In this document: piece by piece, positions 26,959-35,429 of the stretch
How positions within the stretch are numbered: the first letter of the stretch is position 1
Layout: each line of letters starts with the position of its first letter
Assembly (NCBI RefSeq): GCF_001435295.1
Contig: NZ_CM003594.1
Span: forward strand, 868,001-932,000
DNA: 64,000 nucleotides
Source of the DNA: Psychrobacter sp. P11F6
Lineage (GTDB): Bacteria > Pseudomonadota > Gammaproteobacteria > Pseudomonadales > Moraxellaceae
Direction: 5' to 3'
The notes under the pieces: generated by a model
The model's database searches: none
What the model saw: the letters and a program-made list of their open reading frames with translations, nothing else
Told to the model about the DNA's origin: nothing
Position numbers and translations under genes: made by a program

Positions 26959-28158
26959 ATGCTAAATACTCCTTTTTCACCTTGGCCTAGTTTTACTCAG
27001 CAAGAAGCGGATGCGGTCAGTCAAGTATTGTTATCCAACAAGGTCAATTATTGGACAGGGCAAGAATGCCGTCAGTTTGAAGAGGAATTCGCTGACTGGG
27101 CGGGTAGCAAATACGCGATTGCATTGGGCAACGGAACTTTGGCATTGGACGCGGCATTGCAGGCACTTGGTATAGGTGTGGGTGATGAAGTTATCGTGAC
27201 GCCGCGCACTTTTATTGCCAGTATCTCCTCAGTGGTTAATGCAGGCGCGACGCCCATTTTTGCGGATGTTGATGAGGCGACAGGGAATATCACTCCAGAG
27301 TCGATAGCGGCGGTATTGACGGACAAAACTAAAGGCATCGTCTGTGTACATTTGGCAGGTTGGCCCTGTGATATGGATGGCATTATGGCACTGGCAGATC
27401 AGCATCATTTATATGTCATTGAAGACTGTGCACAAGCGCATGGTGCACGCTATAAAGGTCGCAGCGTTGGTAGTATCGGTCATATTGGCGCGTGGAGTTT
27501 TTGCCAAGATAAGATCATGACCACAGGCGGCGAGGGCGGCATGGTCACCACCGATGACGAGCAGTTATGGCGAAAAATGTGGGCGTATAAAGACCATGGC
27601 AAAAGCTATGCGGCGGTCTATGAGACCGAGCAGCTGCCCGGCTATAATTGGCTACATGAGAGCTTTGGCACCAACTGGCGCATGACCGAGATTCAAGGCG
27701 TGATTGGGCGTATTCAATTGGCACATATGAGTGACTGGATAGCGAAGCGCAGTGCTAATGCTCAAGCGATATTAGAGGTATGTGCTAAATGGGAAGAAAA
27801 AGGCTATCTATCGGTGCCGACATTAGAGCAAGATTATCAGTTTCCAAACTCTACCCATGCCTATTATAAATTGTATGTTTATGTGCAACCAAATAACCTA
27901 GCTGAGGGCTGGACGCGTGATCGCATCATTGAAGAAATAAATGCGTCAGGCGTGCCTTGCTATTCAGGGTCTGCCTCAGAGGTATATTTAGAAAAAGCAT
28001 TCGATGATACAGGCTTGCGTCCAGAAAACAGACTGCTAATAGCAAAACAGTTGGGAGAGACTAGCTTAATGTTTTTGGTTCATCCTACCTTAACCACTGC
28101 CGAAATCGCGCAAACGATAGATGCAATCGATCGCGTGTTTGCTTCAATGATTCAGTAA
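26959..28158 (+). CDS. pglE: DegT/DnrJ/EryC1-family sugar aminotransferase, PglE type
   Basis: 399 residues of PLP-dependent fold type I. The PLP lysine is K185 in FCQDKIMTTGGEGGM; other landmarks are ALGNGTLALDAALQALGIG, the EDCAQAHGARY aspartate that pairs with the PLP ring nitrogen, and TNWRMTEIQGVIGRIQL. It would aminate the 4-keto sugar from the PglF-type dehydratase to UDP-2-acetamido-4-amino-2,4,6-trideoxyglucose. In Campylobacter and Acinetobacter a PglD/QhbA acetyltransferase usually lies between pglC and this gene; here only 10 bases separate them. GAGGAA precedes the ATG. Last gene of the locus. Confidence 0.9.
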   Translation: MLNTPFSPWPSFTQQEADAVSQVLLSNKVNYWTGQECRQFEEEFADWAGSKYAIALGNGTLALDAALQALGIGVGDEVIVTPRTFIASISSVVNAGATPIFADVDEATGNITPESIAAVLTDKTKGIVCVHLAGWPCDMDGIMALADQHHLYVIEDCAQAHGARYKGRSVGSIGHIGAWSFCQDKIMTTGGEGGMVTTDDEQLWRKMWAYKDHGKSYAAVYETEQLPGYNWLHESFGTNWRMTEIQGVIGRIQLAHMSDWIAKRSANAQAILEVCAKWEEKGYLSVPTLEQDYQFPNSTHAYYKLYVYVQPNNLAEGWTRDRIIEEINASGVPCYSGSASEVYLEKAFDDTGLRPENRLLIAKQLGETSLMFLVHPTLTTAEIAQTIDAIDRVFASMIQ

Positions 28159-28469
28159 TGTGAGAATATCGCTTATTAAGGCGTGTTGAGTATTTATAAA
28201 TAGTTGCGGCTATTAACTTTTATTTTTGATTGGACTTTCTTATAAAACGGTAAAGGTTGTCAAGGTTGCATCGGTAATGACATGATATTGCTGGATTGGC
28301 GAGTGATAGAAATTTATAGGTATCCAAGTCTTATCTCACGCTAGGATTTTTTAGCCCAGACAGGTACAATATCAGTCTTAATCATACATTGATCAAGCAT
28401 AAGACAGGCATGCAAATAGTTGCGGGCGCTGTCTTTCTTTTTTTTATCGCACCCTCTATTGGAGTTACT
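28159..28469. other. 311-base gap after the polysaccharide locus
   Basis: It contains the repeat fragment at 28176-28203 and, at its end, GGAG before the folD start. No clear terminator is visible after pglE. A frame of 27 codons (28389-28469) precedes folD in frame and is treated as non-coding. Confidence 0.5.
28176..28203 (+). repeat. Half-copy of the palindromic element seen at 3517-3583
   Basis: It starts TTAAGGCGTGTTGAGTATTT and continues ATAAATAG, matching the right arm of the 3517-3583 palindrome at most positions. The opposite arm is absent, so this is a partial copy or a separated end. Confidence 0.4.
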
Positions 28470-29348
28470 ATGTCAACTGCCCAAGGATCTGCTACCGTTT
28501 TGGACGGTAAAGCACTTGCTAAACAAATAGAACAGCAACTGAGTACGCGTGTAGACGCTATCAAGAATAAAACAGGACGCACCCCAAGCTTAGCGACGAT
28601 ATTGGTCGGCGACGATCCCGCTTCTGCGACTTATGTACGTATGAAAGGTAATGCTTGTAAACGTGTCGGCATGGATTCTATACGCGTTGAGATGCCAAGT
28701 GCGACAACCACTGAAGAGCTGATAGCGAAAATAGATGAGCTCAATAGTAATCCAGACGTCCATGGTATCTTGCTACAACATCCAGTGCCTGCACATATCG
28801 ATGAGCGTGCTTGCTTTGAGCAGATTGACTTGGCAAAAGACGTCGATGGTGTGACCTGTCTTGGATTTGGTCGTATGGCGATGCAGCAGAGCGCTTATGG
28901 TTCATGTACCCCGCAAGGCATCATGCATTTACTAGAGCACAATAATATTGAGCTTGCTGGCAAAGAAGCCGTGGTCGTAGGCCGCAGTGCAATTTTAGGT
29001 AAACCAATGGCGATGATGCTATTGAATGCCAACTGCACCGTAACGATTTGCCATTCAAGAACGCAAGATTTAGAGTCTCATATTAAGCGTGCGGATATCG
29101 TGGTTGGGGCAGTGGGCGTGCCTGAACTGATCAAAGCGGAGTGGATCAAAGCGGGCGCTGTGGTTATCGATGCAGGCTTTCATCCAACGGATAATGGCGG
29201 CGTTGGTGATATCGAATTGCAAGGCGTAGAAAATATCGCCAGTGCTTATACGCCTGTACCGGGCGGCGTGGGTCCAATGACCATTAATACCTTGATTCGC
29301 CAAACGGTTGATGCTGCTGAAAAATCTGCCGGTTTGAATATCGGCTAA
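28470..29348 (+). CDS. folD: Bifunctional methylenetetrahydrofolate dehydrogenase/cyclohydrolase
   Basis: 292 residues. FolD interconverts 5,10-methylene-, methenyl- and 10-formyl-tetrahydrofolate using NADP. Visible motifs: [16 protein letters not shown] with the catalytic lysine, [18 protein letters not shown], the NADP-binding [17 protein letters not shown] and the C-terminal [11 protein letters not shown]. The ATG at 28470 is chosen because GGAG sits 5 bases upstream and the family's N-terminus starts there. An upstream ATG at 28389 would add 27 hydrophobic residues, which makes no sense for a cytosolic enzyme. Monocistronic by context. Confidence 0.95.
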   Translation: MSTAQGSATVLDGKALAKQIEQQLSTRVDAIKNKTGRTPSLATILVGDDPASATYVRMKGNACKRVGMDSIRVEMPSATTTEELIAKIDELNSNPDVHGILLQHPVPAHIDERACFEQIDLAKDVDGVTCLGFGRMAMQQSAYGSCTPQGIMHLLEHNNIELAGKEAVVVGRSAILGKPMAMMLLNANCTVTICHSRTQDLESHIKRADIVVGAVGVPELIKAEWIKAGAVVIDAGFHPTDNGGVGDIELQGVENIASAYTPVPGGVGPMTINTLIRQTVDAAEKSAGLNIG

Positions 29349-29388
29349 AAAGAGAGTCATACGAATACTGATTGCCGATAAATAAGGG

Positions 29389-29412
29389 GCCTGAGGTAAT
29401 ATATACTCAGGC
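29389..29412 (+). terminator. Possible weak terminator after folD
   Basis: GCCTGAG pairs with CTCAGGC around a 10-base AT loop, 40 bases after the folD stop. Only TAAATC follows, so termination would be weak. Confidence 0.3.
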
Positions 29413-29447
29413 TAAATCAACCACATCTCAGTTGATAGGACCTAAAC

Positions 29448-29966
29448 ATGGCTAAAAAAAACGTAGGTGTTCATGAGCGACTACAAGGTATCGGTAGAGA
29501 GTTTGTCGATGTCTGTCATTACGTTATTTTATTTCTAATCAGTGTGGTTGTCGTTTGGACCGCTGGCAAAGAATTCGTTGGTATTGTTCAAAAAGGCTCA
29601 GCGGATTTAAAAGACATATTGATGTTGTTTATTTATCTTGAGCTGCTCGCCATGATAGGTATTTATTTTAAAACCCATCGTCTGCCGGTACAGTTTTTAA
29701 TATTTATCGCGATTACTGCTTTATCACGACATTTGGTGGTCGATGTACAGGCGGTCTCAGACTATTTTCATTTATGGCTGCTGGCGACAATTTCTGTGGC
29801 CATTATGCTATTGAGCGGTTCTATCGTAGTATTAACTTGGACAGCAAAAACGTTTGGCCGTCCAGAGGACAATCTAGATAAACAGCATGCAAACTTAACG
29901 ATTAAAGCGCTGTTACCTGATAATGCTCAAGCGCCTGATAGTCATACCAAGCATCGCCGTGAATAA
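29448..29966 (+). CDS. PsiE-family phosphate-starvation-inducible membrane protein
   Basis: 172 residues with four membrane helices (about 22-42, 60-76, 82-98 and 108-130) in the PsiE arrangement, including FIYLELLAMIGIYFKTHRLPVQFL and ITALSRHLVVD. PsiE proteins are small inner-membrane proteins induced by phosphate starvation in E. coli; their role is unknown. The C-terminal 35 residues are polar and variable. AGGA precedes the ATG. No Pho-box could be recognised upstream. Confidence 0.8.
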   Translation: MAKKNVGVHERLQGIGREFVDVCHYVILFLISVVVVWTAGKEFVGIVQKGSADLKDILMLFIYLELLAMIGIYFKTHRLPVQFLIFIAITALSRHLVVDVQAVSDYFHLWLLATISVAIMLLSGSIVVLTWTAKTFGRPEDNLDKQHANLTIKALLPDNAQAPDSHTKHRRE

Positions 29967-29983
29967 CTATTAAATAGCAGCAT

Positions 29984-30014
29984 AAAAAAGGGTTACCACT
30001 GGTCGCCCTTTTTT
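29984..30014. terminator. Bidirectional terminator between psiE-like and DUF1111 genes
   Basis: A6G3 pairs with C3T6, with an inner ACC/GGT pairing separated by a small internal loop. It lies between convergent genes. Confidence 0.75.
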
Positions 30015-30048
30015 GCCTTCTTAACTCTCACATTTCATTGTTTGAGCG

Positions 30049-31515
30049 TTAAATCCCCTTTAAGAAGGTCATTAATGTTTGTTTTTGCGTGGCGGATAAC
30101 TGTGTAAAGCGCGTCTTTGTACCTTCTGCTTCACCACCATGCCAGAGTATCGCTTCAGTCAAGCTGCTGGCACGACCATCATGCAAAAACCGCGCTTCTG
30201 GATCACGTGCCACAATACCAATTCCCCACAATGGCGGTGTACGCCACTCAAAGCTTTCTGCATTTTTCTCTTTTACGCTATCATCTAGTCCAGCACCCAT
30301 ATCATGCAGTAATAAATCAGTATAAGGATAAATGTTTTGCTGTGATAGGAGCGGGAAGCGATCACTATTGCCTGTTTTTTGCTTGGGTGTGTGACAGCCA
30401 GCACAGCCGACTTGTGCAAACAGTTGCGCTCCTTTATTAAAATCTGATAAATCGTCTATTCGTCTTTCAGGTACGGCAAGGGCGGTCATAAAATCAGTCA
30501 CAGCGTCTAGACTGCTGTCTGAGACTTCTGGAGAGCCGCCATTCGCTGCTGTCCAACAAATAGGCTGATTTACCGTACAGTTAGGATCCATAAATACCGA
30601 GGTGGTCAAGCCCATATCTTGCGACATGGCATTGGCGTTTTGGGTACGTAGATTGGTATTAATGGCTTTCCAGCCGAAGCGTCCCACTCGTTGTTGGTTG
30701 TTATTATTTACCCAGTGTACGCGGCCACTGATACCATCTTGATTGTTATCATCAGGGTCAGCTGCCGCAATGATATTCGCTTCAGGAATCAGGTCGAGCA
30801 AGCCCATGCCGACCAGCTGCGGTGAGATACGTCCGCTAATTGCTGTATTTCCTAAGGGTTGATTAAGGTCAGTTGGAGTAAAGCTAAACTGTATGCCAGC
30901 AGGCTTGTCATTTTGACTGGGCATTGCTGCGTAGCGCATGCTCCCTTCGGGATTGATACTTGTGGCAATACTTTGATGCTGCATCTGTTCACCGTAATAA
31001 GCATGTGGCAGGCCTTGCTTATTACCCAACCGGAATAAAATCGCATCACTCAGCTGACCATTGGCTGCATAAATGGGTTTGCGACCGTCAGCGCTATGGC
31101 ATTGGGTACAGGCATTGGCATTTAACAGTGGCCCCACACCATCGAACAGTACGCGACCCTCATTTGCTGGTGTCCACTCGGTGATAAATAACTCACGTCC
31201 AGGTGATACCCCGCCTAAAGCGCTGCTCGGTAGATTGGGCATGATTTGCAAAAAAGGCTGTGATCCATTGGCGGCAATCGTAGCACTGCCACCTGCTGGC
31301 TGCCAGTTGGTATCGATTTCTGGAGTGTCAGGAGTAGTGGGTGGGTTGGGTGCATTAGTATTGCCATCATTACTGGAATTATTTGAATCATCTGAACCAC
31401 CACAAGCAGTGAGCAGCATCGCCATACTTACACTGAGTAGCGTGTTACGTATGATAGGAGGTGATGTATACAGTGAAGAATTTGATATGGTTGACGAGTT
31501 TGATCGTAAAAACAT
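30049..31515 (-). CDS. Di-haem DUF1111 (COG3488-type) lipoprotein oxidoreductase
   Basis: 488 residues. The signal peptide ends in LLTAC with the lipid cysteine at 38, then a threonine/proline/asparagine-rich linker to ~70. Two c-type haem motifs are present: CTQCH (136-140) and CAGCH (near 372). FDGVGPLLNANACTQCHSAD, GISGRVHWV and VGRFGWKA are typical of the DUF1111 di-haem family, often annotated as thiol oxidoreductase, distantly related to cytochrome c peroxidases. In many bacteria this family is encoded beside imelysin-type iron-regulated proteins; here its upstream neighbour is an RCC1 lipoprotein. AGG lies 7 bases before the ATG. Predicted to sit lipid-anchored in the envelope. Confidence 0.85.
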   Translation of the reverse strand: MFLRSNSSTISNSSLYTSPPIIRNTLLSVSMAMLLTACGGSDDSNNSSNDGNTNAPNPPTTPDTPEIDTNWQPAGGSATIAANGSQPFLQIMPNLPSSALGGVSPGRELFITEWTPANEGRVLFDGVGPLLNANACTQCHSADGRKPIYAANGQLSDAILFRLGNKQGLPHAYYGEQMQHQSIATSINPEGSMRYAAMPSQNDKPAGIQFSFTPTDLNQPLGNTAISGRISPQLVGMGLLDLIPEANIIAAADPDDNNQDGISGRVHWVNNNNQQRVGRFGWKAINTNLRTQNANAMSQDMGLTTSVFMDPNCTVNQPICWTAANGGSPEVSDSSLDAVTDFMTALAVPERRIDDLSDFNKGAQLFAQVGCAGCHTPKQKTGNSDRFPLLSQQNIYPYTDLLLHDMGAGLDDSVKEKNAESFEWRTPPLWGIGIVARDPEARFLHDGRASSLTEAILWHGGEAEGTKTRFTQLSATQKQTLMTFLKGI

Positions 31516-31561
31516 GGGCTGACCTGAAATGGCTAAAATATAAGGGGTTAGGGTGTACCCT

Positions 31562-31590
31562 CATCGTCAGCCTATTTAGAGGGCTGACGA
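31562..31590. repeat. Perfect 10-bp inverted repeat between the RCC1 and DUF1111 genes
   Basis: ATCGTCAGCC pairs with GGCTGACGAT around a 9-base loop. On the minus strand no T-tract follows, so it is not a normal terminator for the RCC1 gene. It could be an RNA-processing or stabilising hairpin. Confidence 0.5.
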
Positions 31591-31652
31591 TTTAATTGAG
31601 GATATCCTGAGGATTATGCGATAAGCTACCGCGCAATAGTTAGGCGTATTGA

Positions 31653-31689
31653 CTCAACCAAGCAGCATAAACGAGGCTGCTTGTTTGAG
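31653..31689. repeat. Near-perfect 14-bp inverted repeat after the RCC1 gene
   Basis: The two arms match at 13 of 14 positions (CTCAACCAAGCAGC against GCTGCTTGTTTGAG) with a 9-base loop, 60 bases downstream of the RCC1 stop. No T-run follows on the minus strand. It may be a 3' stabilising hairpin, or a Rho-dependent or partial attenuator between the two genes. Confidence 0.5.
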
Positions 31690-31749
31690 AATTTTATGAT
31701 AGGAAATTCAACCAACTATGCACTGTTCGCTTCGTCATACTTAAAACAC

Positions 31750-33459
31750 TTATAGCTGACTAGGTAAAGCAACTGGGATAGGGTTGTTATACATCCAAAT
31801 ATGAGTGGTGTCTTTGTTGCCGAGTGAGCCTTCAAAGCTCCAGCCCCACGTAAATAAATGACCAGCTTTCAGCGTATTATTATCTTGGTCAAACGATTTT
31901 TCATGAGCAATAAGATGCATGGCACCCATGGCCATATTATCGATATTCTTTAGATTCGGCAGCTTATTGGTTGGTTCATCTAGGTCGTTGTAAATGGTCT
32001 TGCCTGCGCCATTTGTCTCCCCAAACATGCCCCATGCATAGAGAATACCATCCGTTGTTGATGAGCCATTATTAGTGGCGACATTATCCAATAACGCATA
32101 GCTGGCATTGCCATTGGCATAGACGCGGCGAACTTCTTTATCTGTAAACCAAGGCAGTTTGGTCGGTGAGGTAATGACATCTGCCCATGCCTTTTCGCTG
32201 CCATTAAATGTCTCACCATTGTAGCCCAATTGACTAGTGGCATTTAATCCCCAACCATAAACTGTGTCTTTATTGGTCAATGCTAAGATATGATCTTTGC
32301 CAGCCGTCAATTGGGTCACTTTTTCTACATCTATAGCGGGTTGGTCGTCATCTTTTTGAGTGGCGTCATCTGTCTTAGCATTAATGGCGTGATTAATCGT
32401 TTCATTAATGACATGAATACGTACAGGGGTAGAATTGACGTTGATACAGTTGGTTGTAGTGTTACAGACTTTGCCTTTGCCAAGATTGGCGTAAGCATCG
32501 CTGCCCCAACCCCAAACCTGACCTTTGTCATCTAAGGCATAAGAGCTATTGCCACTGACAACCACCTGCACGATATGTCCTGCCTCTGTGGCTGCTGTAA
32601 AGTCAACTTTGACAGGGGTGCTGCTATCGGTGCTGGTATTATTACCAAGTTGACCATACCCATTGGCACCAAAGGCCCAAACCGTACCCTCTTCGGTCAA
32701 TACCAAGTTATGGCTATAGCCGGGTGCGACCATGACGGCATTTTCGATACCTTCGATCGCGCTGATATCCAAACGACAGTCTGCAGTCTTGCTACAGTCA
32801 TTACGACCCCCATCACCGCGACCCAGCTGCCCGTATTTGTCTTCGCCCCAACTATAAACTTGACCATTTTGAGCAATAGCGAGTGAATGATTTTGATTAA
32901 AGCCAATAGATAGCAAATCTTTTGGTGCGCTGTTCATCAGCATCGGCGTGTTTGGATGTCCCATAATATCGCTGATTTTTGTGGTCAGACCGAGTCCTGT
33001 CTGACCATAGTTGTTGCGACCCCAACCATATAGCTGACCATCACGCAGGGCAGCGGTATGCGAACCACCTGCCGCTATGGTATCGCCTACGTAGATGGTT
33101 TTGGTTGAGCGCATGATATTACCAGCATTGTCTGTGGCTTCTAAGACAATGGTATTGCTACCTAGCGTTAATAAAATACGATCATCAAAATAACCGTCAG
33201 TATCTAGCGTTAGCGCTTGGGCTGATTCGTTATTATGCATATAAGTCAATGATTTGACGCCGCTGCTATCTTGTACTTGTCCTGAGACAAATACCGCTGC
33301 AACCGCGCTATAGCCATCAGTAAAGTTGCTATCAGTGGTTAGTAGTGGCGGTGTCCCATCTATGATAGCAGTGGCTGTGTCGGAATCATTGCCACAAGCA
33401 GTAAGAATCAAGGCTGCGGTAACGACCGCGACAGCTTGAGTAAGACGGGATAAACGCAT
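31750..33459 (-). CDS. RCC1-repeat lipoprotein, probable seven-bladed propeller
   Basis: 569 residues from the ATG at 33459, which has GAGG 6 bases upstream; an in-frame earlier ATG would add 23 unlikely residues. The lipobox LILTAC gives a lipid cysteine at 22. Residues ~35-125 look like an Ig-like domain (NTIVLEATDNAGN). Then seven RCC1 motifs follow: YGWGRNNYGQTGLG, YSWGEDKYGQLGRG, WAFGANGYGQLGNN, WGWGSDAYANLGKG, YGWGLNATSQLGYN, YAWGMFGETNGAG and FTWGWSFEGSLGNK, the number needed to close a propeller. RCC1 repeats are protein-binding modules best known in eukaryotes but also found in bacterial surface proteins. It is followed by the di-haem lipoprotein gene on the same strand, and a Fur-box-like site lies upstream. 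Function unknown. Confidence 0.85.
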   Translation of the reverse strand: MRLSRLTQAVAVVTAALILTACGNDSDTATAIIDGTPPLLTTDSNFTDGYSAVAAVFVSGQVQDSSGVKSLTYMHNNESAQALTLDTDGYFDDRILLTLGSNTIVLEATDNAGNIMRSTKTIYVGDTIAAGGSHTAALRDGQLYGWGRNNYGQTGLGLTTKISDIMGHPNTPMLMNSAPKDLLSIGFNQNHSLAIAQNGQVYSWGEDKYGQLGRGDGGRNDCSKTADCRLDISAIEGIENAVMVAPGYSHNLVLTEEGTVWAFGANGYGQLGNNTSTDSSTPVKVDFTAATEAGHIVQVVVSGNSSYALDDKGQVWGWGSDAYANLGKGKVCNTTTNCINVNSTPVRIHVINETINHAINAKTDDATQKDDDQPAIDVEKVTQLTAGKDHILALTNKDTVYGWGLNATSQLGYNGETFNGSEKAWADVITSPTKLPWFTDKEVRRVYANGNASYALLDNVATNNGSSTTDGILYAWGMFGETNGAGKTIYNDLDEPTNKLPNLKNIDNMAMGAMHLIAHEKSFDQDNNTLKAGHLFTWGWSFEGSLGNKDTTHIWMYNNPIPVALPSQL

Positions 33460-33644
33460 AAAAACCTCGATAGATGCAAATTGACAATATGTCAGTATGC
33501 CAGCCGTAAAATAACAAAACCGTCCCATACAAATCCGACGGTTGTAGGATTTGTGCGGTTGACTGAGTCAATCGTACATGGTGGCGTTGGAATAATAGAA
33601 ATGGCGGCAAGAGTTTAGCAATAATAAATGTGAATAGTATTACA

Positions 33645-33663
33645 AATAAGAATTATTATCAAT
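33645..33663 (-). promoter_or_regulatory. Fur-box-like site upstream of the RCC1 gene
   Basis: On the minus strand the sequence reads ATTGATAATAATTCTTATT. Against the Fur 7-1-7 consensus TGATAAT-N-ATTATCA it matches 12 of 14 positions. It lies about 185 bases before the RCC1 start, just after the corA terminator. The background is AT-rich, so a chance match is possible. Confidence 0.45.
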
Positions 33664-33673
33664 AATAAAGTGG

Positions 33674-33703
33674 AAAAACAGCACCATGAAGGATGCTGTT
33701 TTT
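33674..33703 (-). terminator. Intrinsic terminator after corA
   Basis: AAAAACAGCA pairs with TGCTGTTTTT around a 10-base loop, just beyond the corA stop on the minus strand. Confidence 0.75.
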
Positions 33704-33750
33704 AAAAGCTGAACGCTGACTATCAATGAAACATCAACTATAAATTTTAG

Positions 33751-34965
33751 TTATAACCATTTAAGTCTTTTAAAATTGTAATATAAATAGCCACATAATG
33801 ACCCAATGATGAGCATGATGACAAAGTAGGAATATTGCCAATGCAGCTCGGGCATAAAATCAAAGTTCATACCATAGATACCTGCAATGGCCGTCGGTAC
33901 AGCTAAAATACCTGCCCAAGCAGCAAGCTTACGCACCACCTCGTTCTGTCCCATATTAACCATGGCCATATAGGTATTCATGACCACACTCAGCATCTCA
34001 TTTAGACCATTAATAGCGTCTAATGAGTGCAGCAAATGGTCATTGACGTCGCGAAAGTAGGGCTTAGCGGCTTGAGAAAACCCAGAGACCATCTCACTTT
34101 TTTTATGATTGATAAAAAAACTACAGATATCCTGTACTGGTAAAATAATCGCCCGCATATGTACGAGTTGCGATTTGAGCTCATAAAGGTTTTTTAATGT
34201 ACCTTTATCAAACTCATAGGTAAACACGTAACGTTCTTGCTCACGCAAATAGCGACCTAAACGATCGGTAATCGGCATATAATTATCCACGATAAAATCG
34301 AGAATAGCATGCAGTACAAATATCGGTCCCATGCGCAGCTTTTCAGGGCGACGATGACAATGCTCACGGACAGGTGCGTAGGAGTTTGATGGACCATTAC
34401 GGATGGTAATCAGGTAGTTTTTGCCCATAAATATCGCGGTGGTGCCATAGCGAATGACATTGTCCTCAAGCTTAGCGGTACGCAATACCACAAACACCAT
34501 GTCATTGTCATAGTTCTCGACTTTGGCACGCTGGTGATCGGCAAATGCATCCTCAATCGCCAACTCATGTAGCCCAAAGGCTTCTTTGACTTTGACCATG
34601 GTCTCTAGGCTTGGATCATAGAGACCAAGCCAAATAAACTGACCATTATTATTTAATGCACGACTAACATCGTTTAGCGCCAATTTATCGAGATTTTCAC
34701 CCGTCTTACGTGAGTAAGCATAGCAATTGACGACTTCATCAGCACTGGAAGAGTCAATATCTTCATAGCGTTCAGAGTCAGGATCGTAGACCGTCATGGT
34801 CTCGATAGTGTCCTCAGTGGTGGTATCAGCATCGCCATAGATATAGCTGTCATCATTGTCTAGATAGAGATGTGCATCATTCATATCGGCGTAAATACGA
34901 TTGATATTAGAGTCAGGTGCAATACGCGCGGTTTTTTTGATCAACTGGTCGTTATTGTTTTCCAT
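33751..34965 (-). CDS. corA: CorA-family divalent cation (Mg2+/Co2+) transporter
   Basis: 404 residues. Two C-terminal membrane helices flank the signature YGMNFDFMPE, the selectivity-filter motif of CorA pentamers; the protein ends in basic residues (NFKRLKWL). The cytoplasmic domain is standard from ~110 onward (LGLYDPSLETMVKVKEAFGLHELAIEDA). An unusual N-terminal extension of about 100 residues is strongly acidic (LDNDDSYIYGDADTTTEDT, then more). GGGAGGG precedes the ATG. No Mg-sensing leader is recognisable. It is 74 bases downstream of the DUF2237 gene on the same strand. Confidence 0.92.
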   Translation of the reverse strand: MENNNDQLIKKTARIAPDSNINRIYADMNDAHLYLDNDDSYIYGDADTTTEDTIETMTVYDPDSERYEDIDSSSADEVVNCYAYSRKTGENLDKLALNDVSRALNNNGQFIWLGLYDPSLETMVKVKEAFGLHELAIEDAFADHQRAKVENYDNDMVFVVLRTAKLEDNVIRYGTTAIFMGKNYLITIRNGPSNSYAPVREHCHRRPEKLRMGPIFVLHAILDFIVDNYMPITDRLGRYLREQERYVFTYEFDKGTLKNLYELKSQLVHMRAIILPVQDICSFFINHKKSEMVSGFSQAAKPYFRDVNDHLLHSLDAINGLNEMLSVVMNTYMAMVNMGQNEVVRKLAAWAGILAVPTAIAGIYGMNFDFMPELHWQYSYFVIMLIIGSLCGYLYYNFKRLKWL

Positions 34966-35039
34966 ACACCCTCCCTTTATAAAGTAAAAAACGTGTCACA
35001 ATCAGAACTTATAATGATTGTTGTTAATAATGATCGTTA

Positions 35040-35429
35040 TTAAAGGGCGTAACTTTTCAAAGTATCAATATCGACCAAGCTCAATAAGCTTTCGTGGCAA
35101 GCTTCTAGTTTGATTTGCGGGGCAATATCAAAGTCCAAAGCTTCAACCCAGCGTAACGCGCAAATGCACCAGTAATCACCAGGCTTGAGGCCAGAAAATC
35201 CATACTCAGGTAGCGGCGTAATCAAATCATTGCCGCGACTGGCAGAAAAGTTCAAAAACTCGCTGGTCATCTTGGCGCATACGGTGTGTTGACCAACGTC
35301 ATGGTTGCCAGTATGACAAAAGCCGTTGCGGTAATAACCGGTAATAGGGTCGAAGCAGCAGCTGGCAAGTGCCGTACCTAAGACATTGGCTTGATTGTTG
35401 GCAGGGTTTGGGTGGTAATCAGATGACAT
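35040..35429 (-). CDS. DUF2237 family protein
   Basis: 129 residues from the ATG at 35429, preceded by GGAAG. An earlier in-frame ATG at 35537 would give 165 residues, but the extra segment is not typical of the family. The conserved core is NVLGTALASCCFDPITGYYRNGFC, HTVCAKMTSEFLNFSASRGNDL and GDYWCICALRWVEAL, with several cysteines and a tryptophan-rich stretch. Function is unknown. Probably soluble and cytoplasmic. Possibly cotranscribed with corA. Confidence 0.85.
   Translation of the reverse strand: MSSDYHPNPANNQANVLGTALASCCFDPITGYYRNGFCHTGNHDVGQHTVCAKMTSEFLNFSASRGNDLITPLPEYGFSGLKPGDYWCICALRWVEALDFDIAPQIKLEACHESLLSLVDIDTLKSYAL

Noticed and set aside
28389..28469. Hydrophobic N-terminal extension of FolD
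   Set aside because: FolD is cytosolic, the family starts at 28470, and the best ribosome site (GGAG) is directly before that ATG.
31073..31522. A 149-residue plus-strand frame overlapping the di-haem lipoprotein gene
   Set aside because: Antisense shadow of a gene with clear haem motifs and lipobox; no motif or ribosome site of its own.
35025..35042. AT-rich palindrome-like sequence between corA and the DUF2237 gene, considered as a Fur box
   Set aside because: The match to the Fur consensus is poor and the sequence is simple AT repeats.
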